This document shows, in pieces, positions 11,210 through 24,526 of a stretch of DNA of 64,000 bases. Under the pieces are notes generated by a model, which saw only the letters and a list, made by a program, of their open reading frames with translations, was not told the origin of the DNA and made no database searches. The DNA comes from Melastoma dodecandrum (lineage: Eukaryota > Streptophyta > Magnoliopsida > Myrtales > Melastomataceae). The position numbers and the translations under genes were made by a program. Location: positions 4,278,001 through 4,342,000 of the forward strand of contig JARUPY010000473.1 of the NCBI GenBank assembly GCA_029817715.1. Reading direction: 5' to 3'. Positions within the stretch are counted from its first letter, which is position 1. Every line of letters starts with the position of its first letter.

Positions 11210-12516
11210 TGTTCGATGGTTTGAGTCCCGCAAGTGTCGGGTCGCACAAGTAATAGAGTAGTGAGTAAAAGTCGTTCTCATGGATAATTATTTTAGAAAT
11301 ATCCTAGCGATCAGCGGTAAACAATCGCGATGTAGTCAAATCAAATAAAACAAGGATTTAGGAAAATAAACTAACAAGAAACTAAAAAGCAGAAAATACG
11401 AGAATTAATCAAATGAGAAAAACCTAGCATCACGACATCCCCCAATACTTCACCAAATCACTCAACCCCCACTTTATCATTAAATTGTCCAAAACCTGTT
11501 TACTAAACTAAGATTCTCAGCCACTCTTATGCATCTTCCGACCTACACAAGAGAAATACCTAACCCAGCCAAACCCCCTATATTCCTATAGGAATTAATA
11601 GTTGAGTCAAGTTCATTAAGTTCCAATCTTAATCTGGCTGTCTAAGACAAGCACGTATATTTCTATAGTACTCGTTAAATTAACTCGATTCCTCGACGTT
11701 AACTTAGGCTATTTTATCCTCCTTCTAAACCTAAAATTCCCCTCCTGAGTTCAGATAGGTTAAGGAATCAATACAGATTGTTGATCAGGCAACCGCAAGC
11801 ATTAAGCATAGAATAAAATAAGTAAACGAAGTCTTAAACGCATTAACTCAAAGAGAGTCGAAAGTAATCCGGCTACATATCGGGTTCCATCATAACCCTA
11901 GAACAAAAACTTAGTTCATCACAAGATTGACAAAAAACCAGAAAAGAAAAGTACAACTCATCCTAAACGAAAACTAAGAAACTAGAACTCCCTTCCCGAC
12001 GGCCCTCCTCCAGTCCTCCTTTCTTTAACTCTCGTTCAAGCCCTTTTATAAGCAGGGTGAATCTCGAAAGATTAGGAAATATTCTATAAAATATTCCAGG
12101 AAGTCTTCTCGCCTCGTGTGGGCTACACGAAACATTCTGTAGTAGGCTGCTTCACTCGTGTGGCCGCACAGGATTCTCAGTGGCCGCACGAAACATTCTT
12201 CCCAAGTCCGCGCCTTTCGTGTGGCCGCATCAAGTTTTCGTGTGGCCACTCGAATGTTCCCGTCCAATACTTCCCTTAGCAGCTTCTCATCCCGATATTC
12301 TTTGCCTTCCTCCATCAAGCTACCTTCTTACACACGATTTCCGCATCATTTCGACCCCTTCACCTCTATTGAAAACCACAAAATCCGAAGGTGCCCATGC
12401 AAACGACTAAATCGAAAATAACATGCAAAATAACTATAAATGTAAATAAGTATTGGATACTAACACAAATCAGGCTAAAAAATGAGACATATAGCTTTAA
12501 TTTCTTAGATTTAACA
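11210..12516 (-). repeat. Athila-like 3' LTR
   Basis: 1307 bp; aligns along its length to 19303-20594 with scattered substitutions and small indels (for example a 25-bp-scale difference near 11890 against 19980). Ends TG...CA. It contains a cluster of GTGTGGCCGCAC-type palindromes at 12113-12262. Confidence 0.85.
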
Positions 12517-12529
12517 CGCCCCCAAACTT
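12517..12529 (-). other. Polypurine tract of the Athila-like element
   Basis: On the minus strand AAGTTTGGGGGCG directly precedes the LTR start TGTTAA, the expected position of the plus-strand primer. Confidence 0.7.
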
Positions 12530-13929
12530 AACTTTTGCTAGCCCCGAGCAAAACAGAAAAAATTCTTCTAAACCAAACTAAGCCAAGGTCATCAGAGTTG
12601 TTTATAAAACTCATTGTTCTCAGATATCGGCTACACACAACCAGCGTAGTTAGACTCTTGCCCTTTTTCAACTCGTGTTTTGGCAACCTCATGTTCCTAT
12701 CTCCCACCACATTTTCAATAAACATTCATTCAGCTTAATCTCAACAAGTTCATCACTCAAATAACACACTTCAGAAAGCAAATTCGTAAAACCACCATAA
12801 CACCTCGGTCTGCTTACCCCAGGTTTCACATCATTCCAACTCGTATATTTTTTTTCTCTTGCTCGACTCTAAATATTTTATCAATAATAGCAGAGACTAT
12901 GTAACGAGCTTTCGACCAATGATTCCCGAACCAGTTGGTCCAAGACATTAGGTGATAAAGCACCCATCGGATCTAATAACTCGAGCCATCACCATCATTG
13001 ACTCACACCACAAGTACTTATTCAGGCATTTTAATGATTTTTCGTACTTTTTTTTACTTTTTTTTATTTTCCTTTTCTTTCCGCCTGAACGTTGGTACTC
13101 AGAACCTTGACAAAATGTTTTTTTTCTTCTATCTTTTTTTATATGCATTCCACCTGAAAGTTCACCTCACAAGGATATCAAGGTAGTTCTACTCCTAGGC
13201 CACCTCCATGTGCTCTAAGAGTTCTGGACCCATTTTAGCTATAAAACAACTTCACCCCTAGTTTCATACAGGAACAATTCCACACTAGTTGAGTAACCGA
13301 TTAAACACATCATTAAACTCAATTGTACCAACTCTGACTCCAAAAAAAAATGACAAATTGACACAATATGACGTCAACTAAACTAACTAAAAAAAAAAAA
13401 AATGCAAACGAAAAAAATGCAAATGCAAATGGACTCAATTACCCCCCAAACCTAGTTCAAGCATCGTCCTGATAATAGGAACAAAAGAAATAAAGGAAAA
13501 GGGAAACGTTACGCGCCTTAATCTTCGTTATTTAGCTTGGGTGATACGTCTCGATTGCTCGGTTGATCTCGAGGATAAGGCATCGCTATGGGTGAGTGCA
13601 ATTTGAATTAGAGCCTAAAAGGACAAGAAAAAAGTGGATTCAAACATAAGAGAAAGGGAAAAAAAATATGCACGATATGTTTTTTTTAAGTAAACGCGGT
13701 GTGGCCACACGAAAGTGTGGTGTGGCTGCACGAAACATTCTGTGGTGGGTCTTCTAGTCTGTGCGGCCACACGGAACTTCTGTCCACCACCTACTAAAAC
13801 TGCATGTCACCATGTTAAACTTAAAGAACAAGCCAAATGAAAAGTAAATAATTCCTAAAATGAAAAAGAATTGGGTTGCCTCCTAAAAAGCGCTTGATTT
13901 AACATCGTCGGCTTGACGATCCTGATTTA
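12530..13929 (-). other. Non-coding 3' internal tail of the Athila-like element
   Basis: 1.4 kb between the end of integrase and the polypurine tract. It is rich in A and T runs (13040-13140, 13345-13420). In Athila elements this interval can hold an env-like ORF; none is visible here. Three GTGTGGCC-type palindromes lie at 13698-13780. Confidence 0.6.
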
Positions 13930-16900
13930 TTACGTTTCGCCGACCGTAATTGTCGACTGTTGACGATCAACTTTTCCGCCCTCGTAATGCTTCAACCGAC
14001 TGTCATTTACTTTAAATCTTCGTTGAGCATTTATATCTTCCACTTCAATCGCTCCATGAGGGAAGACTTGGGTAACTTTGAATGGCCCGGACCACCTAGA
14101 CTTTAATTTACCAGGAAATAACTTGAGTCTAGAATTAAACAATAAAACTAACTGACCTGGTTCGAAGTGGCGATCCTTGATCTTTTGATCGTGCCAGCGC
14201 TTCGTCTTTTCTTTGTATATCCTTGAGTTCTCATATACTTCAAGACGAAACTCTTCCATCTCATTGAGCTGATAAAGACGCTTTTCGCCTGCGGGCTTCA
14301 AATCAAAATTAAGCTTTTGCACAGCCCAAAATGCCTTGTGTTCGAGTTCTACCGTGAGATGACAAGCCTTCCCAAAGACTAATTTATATGGAGATGTCCC
14401 GATGGGTGTCTTGTATGCTGTTCAATATGCCCAAAGTGCATCATCTAACTTGCTTGACCAATCCTTACGATTTGGGCTTAGCGTTTTCTCAAGAATCCTT
14501 TTTATTTCTGGATTGGAGACTTCAACTTGACTACTTGTCTGCGGATGGTATGCCAATGCGACTTTATGCTTTACTCTATACTTTTTCATTAGTGTGTTGA
14601 ATTTCGAGTTGCAAACGTGAGAACCCTGATCACTCATGATTGCACTTAGTGTTCCAAATCGAGTGAAAATCTGCTTTAAAAATCTAACAATACTCTGTGC
14701 ATCATTAGTAGGTAGTGCAATTGCTTCTACCCATTTTGAAACATAATCAATGGCAACTAGGATATAACGATTTCGTGCAGACTCGATAAAAGGTCCCATG
14801 AAGCCAATGTCCCACAAATCAAATATTTCTATTTCTAGGATATTTTGCAAAGGCATCTCATTCTTTCGAGAAATATTGCCGACTCTTTGACAACTATCAC
14901 ATCGAACGGCAAAGTTATGAGCATCTTTAAAAAGTGTTGGCCAGAAAAAACCTGATTGAAGCACTTTTGCGGCTATTTTCTTATCACCGAAATGTCCACC
15001 ATAAGGAGAAGCGTGACAATGTTGAAGAATAGATGTTACTTCTTCTTCGGGTACACATTTTCGTATGATTTGATCTACACATTTCTTAAACAAAAGAGGT
15101 TCATCCCACATATAAAATTTTACATCATGTAGGAACCTTTTTCTTTGCTGGCTTGTCAAATCTGGAGGCAAGACATTAGCAACAATATAATTCACATAAT
15201 CGGCATACCATGGTAAATTTGATTCGACCATAAATAATTGTTCATCGGGAAACGAATCATTTATATGAGTTGGATCAAGGGATGAACTTCCACTTTCTAA
15301 CCTTGAGAGATTATCTACAACTTGATTATCCGCTCCTTTCCTGTCAACAATTTCCAAATCGAATTCTTGCAACAAGAGAATTCATCTTATTAACCACGGT
15401 TTTGCATCCTTCTTTGAAATCAAATATTTAATCGCAGAATGGTCAGTATGAACAATCACTTTCGACCCAATTAAATATGATCTAAACTTATCAAATGCAT
15501 AAACCACTGCTAGCATTTCTTTCTCCGTAGTGGTGTAATTCACTTGTGCATCATCCAATGTTTTACTCGTGTAATAGATTGAATAAATTTTTTTTTTTGG
15601 TCCTAAAACTGCTCCAACAGCAAAATCACTAGCGTCGCACATCAATTCAAAAGGAATAGACCAATCCAGAGCAACCATTATTGGGGTGGAGACTAACTTC
15701 TTTTTTAACTCCAGAAACTCTTCCAAACACTTACCATCGAAGATGAAGGCTGCGTCTTTCTCCAAGAGATTGCACAACGGTTTTGTGATTTTTGAAAAAT
15801 CCTTGGTAAAACGCATATAGAATCCTGCGTGTCCAAGGAAACTTCGAACTCCTTTAACTGATGTAGGAGGTGGTAGTTTTTCAATTGTTTCCACCTTAGC
15901 TCTATCTACCTCAATTCCATTTCTTGAGACCTTGTGACCCAATACAATACCCTCTCTAACCATAAAATGACACTTTTCCCAATTCAAAACAAGGTTAGTC
16001 TCCTCACAATGATTAAGCACAATTGATAAATTCTCAAGGCAATTATCAAAAGAAAGTCTAAAGACTTAAAAGTCATCCATAAATACCTCGATGCATTGCT
16101 CAATCATGTCTGAGAAGATTGCCATCATACATCTTTGAAATGTGGCTTGGGCATTACATAAACCAAAAGGCATACGTCGAAACGCAAACGTACCGTATGG
16201 ACATGTGAAAGTGGTCTTCTCCTGATCTTCCGGTGAAATAGCTATCTGATTATAACCAGAACACCCATCAAGAAAGCAATAAAAATCCTTACCTGCTAGC
16301 CTATCGAGCATATGATCAATGAAAGGTAAAGGGAAATGATCTTTGCATGTGGCGGCGTTCAGCTTGCGGTAGTCCATGCAAACTCGCCATCCCGTGACTT
16401 ACCTTGTCGGTATAAGTTCGTTCTTTTCATTCTCGATCACTGTCATTCCGCCTTTCTTTGGTACACATTGGATCGGGCTTACCCACGAGCTATCGAAAAT
16501 TGGGTAAATAATTCATGCATCAAGCCATTTAATGATTTATTTTCTCACTACCTTTTTCATGTTCAGATTCAATCTTCTTTGCTGCTCAATTGATGCCTTG
16601 TGATTCTCTTCTAGAAGAATTTTGTGCATGCATATTGATGGGTTGATTCCTCGGATGTCGGCGATTGTCCACCCAATGGCTCTCTTGCGTAACACTTGAA
16701 GTAGCATCTCCTCATGTTCGTTAGTCAATGATGCAGAAATAATTACAAGAAGGGTACTTGACGTACCAAGAAACGAGTACCTCAAATATTCCGGTAATGG
16801 CTTCAAGTCCAATTTGGGTGGCTCTTCGATTGATGGTTTAGCTGAGGAGATTGGCCGCTCTAAATATTCAATCTTTGGCATGTGTCGCATATATGATACT

Positions 16901-17568
16901 TCATATGCACTCTTTTCTTCATCTTTTGTCACGTCGAATGTCGATGCTTCTTCCAGCGAGATACTTGAATACAAATCCAGTAAATCCTCATATGGAATTT
17001 CATCAATGACATCAAGAAAATTACACCGGTCAGGATTGTTAGGCATATTGAAGACATTATAAGTGTTAAACTTTACCTCCTGATCGTGAACCCTCATAGT
17101 CAACTCACCTTTCTGCACGTCGATAAGAGTTCTCCCTGTAGCAAGAAATGGTCTACCAAGAATGATAGGGATCTCGCGATCCTCCTCATAATTCAATATC
17201 ACAAAGTCAGTGGGAAAAATGAATTTATCAACCTTAACAAGCACATCTTCTACGACACCCCTAGGATATGTGTATGATCTATCAGTAAGTTACAAGGTCA
17301 CAGAAGTTGGCTTTACCTCTCCAATGTTGAGCTTTTCATAGACCGAATATGGCATAAGGTTGAATATAGCTCTCCAATGTTGAGCATGTCCAGAAAATTG
17401 TGTCCCAATAGTACACGGGATTGTGAACTTACTGGGATCGTTCAACTTCGGAGGTAGCTTCTTTTGCAATATTGCATTGCACTCCTCGGTCAAAGAGATG
17501 GTCTCGTGCTCACCAATCCGCCTCTTCTTTGATAGAACATCCTTCATGAATTTCACATAGCTTGGCAT
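13930..17568 (-). pseudogene. Athila-like pol (protease, RT, RNase H, integrase), broken
   Basis: In minus-strand order: the protease region (17568-17050) with INLMPYS-like FNLMPYSVYEKL and IILGRPFLATG; RT (about 16450-16030) with MDYRKLNAAT, PLPFIDHMLDRLAG, FLDGCSGYNQI and a catalytic FMDDF; RNase H (about 15750-15380) with [12 protein letters not shown] and [10 protein letters not shown]; integrase (15375-14400) with an HHCC-like zinc region, [17 protein letters not shown] and HPQTSSQVE; and an integrase C-terminal segment (14322-13930) with [20 protein letters not shown]. Breaks: a stop just ahead of MDYRKLN (near 16398), a stop after FMDDF (16066-16068), one near 15376-15381, one after DDALWAY (14422), and a lost protease active site (17370-17385). 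All catalytic functions would act in a virus-like particle in the parent; this copy cannot make them. Confidence 0.85.
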
Positions 17569-17621
17569 CTGTTCCAGCGCTTCTGCAAACGGAATGTTAA
17601 TCTACAACTTTTTAAACACAT

Positions 17622-19095
17622 CTAGAAATTTTTTAAATTGTTGCTCATCATTTTTCTAAAACGTTGCGGAAAAGGTATAGGAAGAATTATCGAAGATGAA
17701 GTAGCACTTACCATTGGTAATTCAACAGTATCACTACGGTGATGCTCACTATGTTTCTTACTTACCTCACTTACCTTGTTGTTTCGACGATGTTCTCGAG
17801 CTTGCTCTTTTTCCTGTTCCATCCTTTCAAAGGCATCCTCGAAGTTACGTCCATTGCGCAAGGTAACGAAACTGCATTGTTCTCTCTTTGGATTTATCTT
17901 AGTGTCGCTTGGTAGTGCTCCATGTGGTCTGTTGTTCAACGAAATTGCGATTTGACCAATTTGGACCTCTAACTGCTTAATTGAGGTGGCATGATCCTTC
18001 AACACCTCCTCTTGATTCGCAATGAGCTGCTTTAAGAGATCATCCACATTTGACTTGTTTTCGCCAACGTTTGCACGTGATGACATTATAGGTCCTTGAG
18101 GTTGGTTTAATCTCGGTGGTGGTGCTGGTGCTGGTGCTCCTTGATTATTACTCCATGAGAAGTTTGGATGATTCCTCCATCCGAGATTGTACGAGTTGGA
18201 TTAGGGGTTGTTCCGAGAATTGCTCCCCACATAGATAACTTCATTGTGCTCCACATATGGATCCATCAACTGAAATTCATAATTTAGAGCATGAGGCTTA
18301 TTAGTAAATTGATTCAAAGTTCGGAGCGCGGCTACTTCCCTGGTTAATGTTTCCATCTAGGCACTCAAGGATGACAATTGGTCGACCGAATGCATCCCAG
18401 CTACCCCTTGGGTTGACGTCCTTCTTTGACCGTTGTTGGCAATCTGCTCAAATAATTCAAGTGCTTCCTCTGGAGACTTGTTCATCAATGTCCCTCCTAC
18501 GACTGAATCGATCTTCGATTGAATTGGTTCCGGTAAGCCATCATAGAAACTTTGAACTAACATCCACATCGGAATCTCATGATGAGGGCATAATCTTTGT
18601 AATTCCTTCAACCTTTCTCATGCCTCATACATAGACTCGGTGCTTTGTTGACGGAAAGAGGTGATCTCGTTCCTCAGCCTCACAGTCCTACTTGGTGGGT
18701 AATACTTGGCTAAAAATTGCCTTGACAGCTCATCCCACGTGTTGATGGAATCTCCTGGCAATGAGTAAAGCCATGCCCTCGCCTTGTCAGAGAAAGGGAA
18801 CATCCTTAATCGTACAGCTTCGGGCGACACTCCGTTGTACCTGAAAGTATCACATAAATCCTCAAAACGAGTTAGATGCCAATGTGGATCCTCGTTCGGT
18901 AGCCCGCCAAAGCTTGAATTTTCAATCATGTTGAGTATGGCTGGTTTTGATCTCAAAGCTGTTCGCCTGGATAGCTGGCCTAAGGAATCTTGTCGGCTCG
19001 TATGGTGTTGGTTGATCAAAATTTCGCATTGTCCTCCGTTGAGGTGGATTTGCGATTTGATTATTGTTTCCATTGTTCATATTGTCGTCCGCCAT
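17622..19095 (-). pseudogene. Athila-like gag, frameshifted
   Basis: The likely start is the ATG at 19093-19095 (MADDNMNNGN), 190 bp after the LTR. A one-base insertion in an A run near 18944-18947 breaks the frame ahead of the core. The gag core reads FGGLPNEDPHWHLTRFEDLC, MFPFSDKARAWLYSLP, WDELSRQFLAKYYPPSRT and ESMYEAWERFKELQRLCPHH, then LVQSFYDGLPEPIQSKID. Downstream, 18086-17622 holds a hydrophilic linker with QLEVQIGQIA and LNNRPHGALPSDT, typical of the gag-protease junction in this lineage. Further stops separate the blocks. Confidence 0.8.
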
Positions 19096-19278
19096 CACTC
19101 GTCGCTGCTCTCTTAATCTGGCACGAGAGGTTCGCTAGATTTCTAGATCAAATTCGAATGTTTCTTCGTTGCGCGATCGATGTATACACTTGCAAAGGCA
19201 CGAATACGAAAACTAAAAATAAAAGGACTTGATCTACAAAAATTGCTTTCCTGAAAGTAAAGTAATTCTGAAAATAAT

Positions 19279-19296
19279 TCCCCGGCAGCGGCGCCA
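19279..19296 (-). other. Primer binding site, tRNA-Asp type
   Basis: On the plus strand TCCCCGGCAGCGGCGCCA equals the 3' end expected of plant tRNA-Asp except for one base. It lies six bases from the LTR end at 19303, which is normal spacing. Confidence 0.8.
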
Positions 19297-19302
19297 AAAA
19301 CT

Positions 19303-20594
19303 TGTTCGATGGTTTGAGTCCCGCCAGTGCACGGGTGCACAAGTAATAGAGTAGTGAATAAAAGTCATTCCCACGGAGAATTATTTTAGAAATATCCTAT
19401 CGATCAGCAGTAAACAATCACGATGTAGTCAAATCAAGTAAATTAAGGATTTAGGAAAATAAACTAACAAGAAACTAAAAAGCAAAAAATACGAGAATTA
19501 GTCAAATGAGAAAAACCTAGGATCATGACTTCCCCCGATACTTCACCAAATCACTCAACCCCCTCTTTATCATTAAATTGTCCAAAACCTGTTTACTAAC
19601 CTAAGATTCTCAGCCACTCTTATGCATCTTCCAACCTATACAAAAGAAATACCTAACCCAGCCAAACCCCCTATATTCCTATGGGAATTAATAGTTGAGT
19701 CAAGTTCATCAAGTTCTACTCTTAATCTGGCTACCTAAGACAAGCACGTATTTCTATAGTACTCGTTAAATTAACTCGATTCCTCGACGTTAACTTAGGT
19801 TATTTTATCCTCCTTCTAAACCTAAAATTCCCTGCCCAAGTTCAGATAGGTTAAGGAATCAATACGAATTGTTGATCAGAGAACCGCAAGCATTAAGCAT
19901 AGAATAAAATAAGTAAACGAAGTCTTAAATGCGTTAACTCAAAGAGAGTCGAAAGTAATCCGGCTACATATCGGGTTCCGTCAAAAACTTAGTTCATCGC
20001 AAGATTGACGAAAAACCAGAAAATAAAAGTAAAACTCATCCTAAACGAAAACTAAGAAAACTAGAACTCTCTTCCCGACGGCTCTCCTTCGGTCCTCCTT
20101 TCTTTAACTCACGTTCAAGCCCTTTTATAGGTAGGATAAATCTCGAAAGATTAGGAAATATTCTATAAAATATTCCAGGAAATCTTCTCGCCTCGTGTGG
20201 CCGCACGAAACATTATGTAGTGGGCTGCTCCGCTCGTGGGGCCACACAGGATTCTCGTGTGGCCGCACGAAGCATTCTGCCCAAGTCTGTGCCTTTCGTG
20301 TGGCCGCATCAAGTCTTCATATGGCCACACGAATGTTCCCGTCCAATGCTTCCCTTAACAGCTTCTCATCCTGATCTTCTTTGCCTTCCATCAAGCTACC
20401 TTTTTACGCACGATTTCCACTTCGTTTCGACCCCTTCACCTACATTGAAAACCACAAAATCCGAAAGTACCCATGCAACACAACTAAATCGAAAATAACA
20501 TGCAAAATAATTATAAATGTAAATAAGTATCGGATATTTAACACAAATCAGGCTAATAAATGAGACATATAACTCTAATTTCTTAGAGTTAACA
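19303..20594 (-). repeat. Athila-like 5' LTR
   Basis: 1292 bp; pairs with 11210-12516. It carries five GTGTGGCC-type palindromes at 20192-20340 at positions matching those in the other LTR. Confidence 0.85.
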
Positions 20595-21140
20595 CATACG
20601 GCCCAAATTTCCCAGCCATAAAGGCTGAATATTAAGTAATTCGGACAGATTTCCTTGTCCCAACTTTCCAGCCATAGGATCCCAACCTAAAAACCATTCG
20701 GGATGAATCCCTCTCCGTAAATCCTTTCCTTATCATGGCCTTTTCCATCACTTCTAAGGGTAATCGCATCATTTTCGGGCTTTCTCCCTCCCTCAACTCC
20801 TCTTTTTTAGAAGTATTCTATTGCATTTACGAGATCAAGTATCCACAATTCATTTGCTTAGACTTTCAGTCACTGGTTCACCATTTTCCGGCCTACTCAT
20901 AATTAACTCGCACAACAGCATTCTTACCCGCTGCCCATACACCAAGCATTCAATCGAGTACCATTCGTTAAACTCATGAAGGGCACTCGACTAGTCGGGG
21001 ATCCGGGGAGTCACCGCCTCAACATGCAAGGGCTAACTATCCTCTTCACCCCAAGAGTTGAGACGCCCCGTCCTCTCATTGCAAGCACTGGTCGTCCCTC
21101 CTCTTCTTAGTTGATCATAACCAAAACACCAAATCGACAT

Positions 21141-24100
21141 CAACGTTGTTAAAAAATGCCCGGGCGCTTGAGCGGCGCTAGGCGAGGCCTTGGCACTTAA
21201 GCCCGGCCGGGGCAAGCGCTATTATTGAAGTGCTATAAGGCGAGCGCTTTGGCCCGGGGCGCCCAGGCGCTGGAGCGATTAAAAAGCGTTTAGGCGCTCT
21301 ACTCTCCCCCCCAAACAACCCTAATCAGTCTGCCTCCCTCCCTTATTCTGTTGCCCCTCCCTCTTTCATTGTCGTCTTGTCTACTACCTCCCAACACCAA
21401 GCGCCTCGTCCCTCGCTACCTGCCTCCTCCTCCCCTGTCGACCCAGCTAAGTCCCTCCCTCTCTTTGTCCCTCCCTCATCTCGTCCCTCCCTCTCTGATT
21501 TGTCCCTGGTTGTCTTCCCCTGTTTTGTGTGGCCTTCTTTCCCGTTAGGGATGATAGCTTCCCCCTTTTCTTAGACCGCTCCCCAAAGGGTCCTTCTTTT
21601 GCTTGTGACGATAGCTGTGGTGGCTGTTTATTTGGGATCAAATTCTTTTTTTTCTGCTATTGTGGTGAGTATTTGTTTAGGATGAATCAGTATTGTGGTG
21701 GCTTTTTTTAGGATGATATCAACGATGTCATGGCTGTTTGTTTAGGAATTTCTCCGATGAATTTCTTTTTTACTATTGTTGCAGCTTTTTGCTTTGCTTT
21801 GATGAATTAAACTGCGAGATTTATCGAACTAAGCAACTTCAAATCGGGATGTACAAAAATGCGAAGTCTTGTAGAAAGTGCCGTCCGGAGGTAAGGATGA
21901 GCTGAGAAGTCAAATAGAGGGCATAAAATGTACGCGAATGGAAACAATTTGGAGTTGATGTTGATGTAGTTGGTGTTGATGATGAGAATGAAAATTCCTT
22001 CGTTCGGCCGTCGAAAAGAGGCATGCCATCGAGCAATGAAGTGAGTCAAAGGTGTAGTGTCAGGTTTGAAGTTAGTCGAAGTACTAAGGAAAAGGGTCTA
22101 TGGATCTTTGTGTTTATGGAAAAGGGGAAGAAGAAAGAGAAACAACAAAATATTATTGATACATGTGACAAGAAAACACGTAACATGACCATATAGAAAG
22201 TAGCCAGATGGCTTTATAAGGAAAACATAACTTTTCAGGCTGTAAATTCTATCGGAAGGATGCTAGAAGTAGTGAGAAGATATGGTCCAGGTTTAAAGCC
22301 CCCAAGTTATCATGAGATGTGTGTTACACTTCTTAATAGGGAGGTTGAGTATATGAAGGACTTGAAGAAAGATCATGTTGAAAGTTGGTCTTTGTATAAA
22401 TGTTCCATAATGTCATATGGATGAACAAATAGAAGATTTCGGAGTTTGATTAACTTTTTTGTGCATACCTCGAAAGGAGTAATGTTCATTAAATTAGTGA
22501 ATGCTTCTGCTTATGCGAAGACTGAGGAAAAATTGCTTGAGTTGCTTGATGCCGTCGTGGAAGAAATTAGGGAGGATAAGGTCATTCAAGTGATCACAGA
22601 CAATGGTAGTAATTATGTGTTAGCAGGTAAGATGTTCATCTCACTATACCTTTTTTTATTCGTCACTAGTGAGCATGAAACTTATTGTCTATTTGAATGT
22701 TATATAGGAAAATTACTTCAAGCCAAGAGAAAACATTTGTGTTGGACACCCTGTGTGATGCATTGTATTGATTTAATGTTAGAAGATATTGGGAATATTC
22801 AGAATGTCAAGCAGACTATCGACCATGCAATCTTCTTAGTGGGTTTCATTTATAATCACAACAGTGTGCTGAACACTATGAGAAGTTTTGCGGAGAAGAA
22901 GGAGTTGCTTAGATATGGTGTTATCAGATTCACAACGAGCATTCTCATGTTAAAAAGATTGCATATCCTGAAAAGTAATTTGAGGAGGATGTTCTGATCA
23001 AGAAGTGGGAGGATAACAAATTATCGAAGACGGCAAAAGGGAAGCGCGCTTATGGAATTGTGTTAAGACAATCGTTTTGGAATAGTGTTTTGTATGTACT
23101 GAAGGTGATGTGGCCGCTGGTATCTGTTCTTCGTCTTGTTGATAATGAGAAGAAACCGACCATGGGTTACATATATGAGGCGATGGACAAGGCGAAAGAG
23201 ACCATCCAAAGGTCATTTCAGGGAAAGTCGGAGAAGTATGCGAATGTTTTCAAAATCACTGATGACCGATGGAATTGTCAGCTTCATCAGCCCTTACATG
23301 CAGCAACACACTTCTTGAATCTAGAATATTTTGATGAAAGCTCATCTATCTTGTCAGATTATGTATTGACAAATGGTTTGTTCGCTTGTATTAAGAAGTT
23401 ATCTCGAAGCTTTGAGCAAACTGATAAAATCACCAGTGAAATTTCTTACTACAAACGAGGAGAATGGAAGTTTGGTATGCCATTAGTCATACGATCGAGG
23501 AAGACTAGATCTCCAGGTATCTCTTGTTTAACAATTTTGTTAATCTTTAATCATGCATTCATAACTAATGATTATATATTCTCATTTTTAGTGGATTGGT
23601 GGAGCTTGTTCGGAGGTGATACTCCGAACCTACAAAAATTTACGGTCAAAAATCTTGGGTTTGACTTGTAGCGTAAGTGGATATGAGCGCAATTGGAGCA
23701 CATTCGAGCATGTAAGCAATTTAATATAATCAATGTTTCATTTCTTACGCAAAATTTTATTTTCGATTAATATTAAATTAGCTTCGTACCTTTTCTATGT
23801 ATAATTCAAAAAAGTGAAATCGCCTTGAACACCACAAGTTGCTTGATCTAGTGTATGTCAAGTATAACCAGAAGCTCAAAGATAGATATGATGCTCGAGA
23901 TGTAGTGGACCCTTGAGTCTTAATACCATTGATTATTGTAATGAATGCTTGATTGGAGAAATGGTGGATGATGGAGATGAATTGGTCTTTAGTGATGATG
24001 ACTTGACATATGGACAAGTGGAGAGAGCATTGGGAGTTGGTGAACCGATTATGAACACCAGACAACATGCTAGTTCAAGTCATTCTAGATTCATGCTTAG

Positions 24101-24526
24101 GGATGATGCATATTCGGAAGTGGAAGAGGAGGTTGAAGGGGGCTTTCATGATGACGAGTTACATGAGGATAATAGTGACTTTGTTAATGAGGACGACGAT
24201 GAAGAGGATGACGATGATTGTTGATTACTATGATGGAAATTTATGGGATTGTTGATGACTTTGATGCATTTTGGTGGGATTGTTGATCACTTTGATGGAT
24301 TTTGGTGGGATTATTGATGACTTTGATGGTTATGTTGACGACTTTGTCATTTCTTTGAATTATGATGAATGGTAACTTTGATATTTGGGGATATATAAAT
24401 CAAGTATAAGAAATATTATGTACACGGCGCCTTGATCGCCTTTTTAGCGCTTCTTTAACGCCTTAGAGCTTTAGGCGATAGGAGACCTTGTCGCCTTGGG
24501 GGCGCCTTGGCACCTTAACAACACTG
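21141..24526 (+). mobile_element. hAT transposon with 8-bp target duplication
   Basis: Terminal inverted repeats CAACGTTGTTAA (left) and CAGTGTTGTTAA (right, minus strand) match at 10 of 12 bases. They are flanked by ATCGACAT (21133-21140) and ACCGACAT (24527-24534), an 8-bp target duplication with one mismatch. Subterminal regions are packed with GGCGC/GCGCC words (21160-21300 and 24425-24510), as in many plant hAT elements. The inside holds a broken transposase gene. Confidence 0.85.
21839..24225 (+). pseudogene. hAT transposase with DUF659, inactivated
   Basis: Pieces in order: a degenerate N-terminal part (21839-22200); NSIGRMLEVVRRYGPGLKPP and the DUF659-type block ending VIQVITDNGSNYVLAG (about 22240-22625); an intron-like gap; GKLLQAKRKHLCWTPCVMHC (22708 on), which is the CAAHCIDL-type region; KITDDRWNCQLHQPLHAATH (about 23255); DWWSLFGGDTPNLQKF (about 23593), then the dimerisation region in a shifted frame near 23660; and VYVKYNQKLKDRYDARDVVD near 23850 with an acidic C-terminal tail. 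Stops occur near 22193 and 22421, at 22996, and at the frame change near 23670. A BED zinc finger is not recognisable. Confidence 0.8.

Larger units (their letters stand above)
11210..20594 (-). mobile_element. Athila-like Ty3/gypsy LTR retrotransposon, decayed
   Basis: The element is read on the minus strand: 5' LTR 19303-20594, tRNA-Asp-like primer binding site 19279-19296, gag from 19095 down, protease, reverse transcriptase, RNase H and integrase down to 13930, a 1.4 kb non-coding tail, a polypurine tract at 12517-12529 and the 3' LTR 11210-12516. LTRs begin TGTTAA and end CGAACA on the minus strand. The gag type and the lack of a chromodomain after integrase fit the Athila/Tat branch. 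No env-like ORF is seen in the tail. Several stops and frameshifts make it non-autonomous. A target duplication cannot be tested because sequence resembling the leader and primer binding site continues past the 3' LTR (see 11152-11209). Confidence 0.85.

Noticed and set aside
12113..12262. Regularly spaced short palindromes considered as a CRISPR-like array
   Set aside because: Plant LTR context, imperfect repeats, variable spacing and no associated genes; treated as a repeat cluster instead.
12530..13929. An env-like ORF expected in some Athila elements
   Set aside because: No ORF of useful length or membrane segment was found on the element's sense strand.
21351..21711. Small ORFs near the left end of the first hAT
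   Set aside because: C/T-rich low-complexity leader sequence; the transposase similarity begins further downstream.
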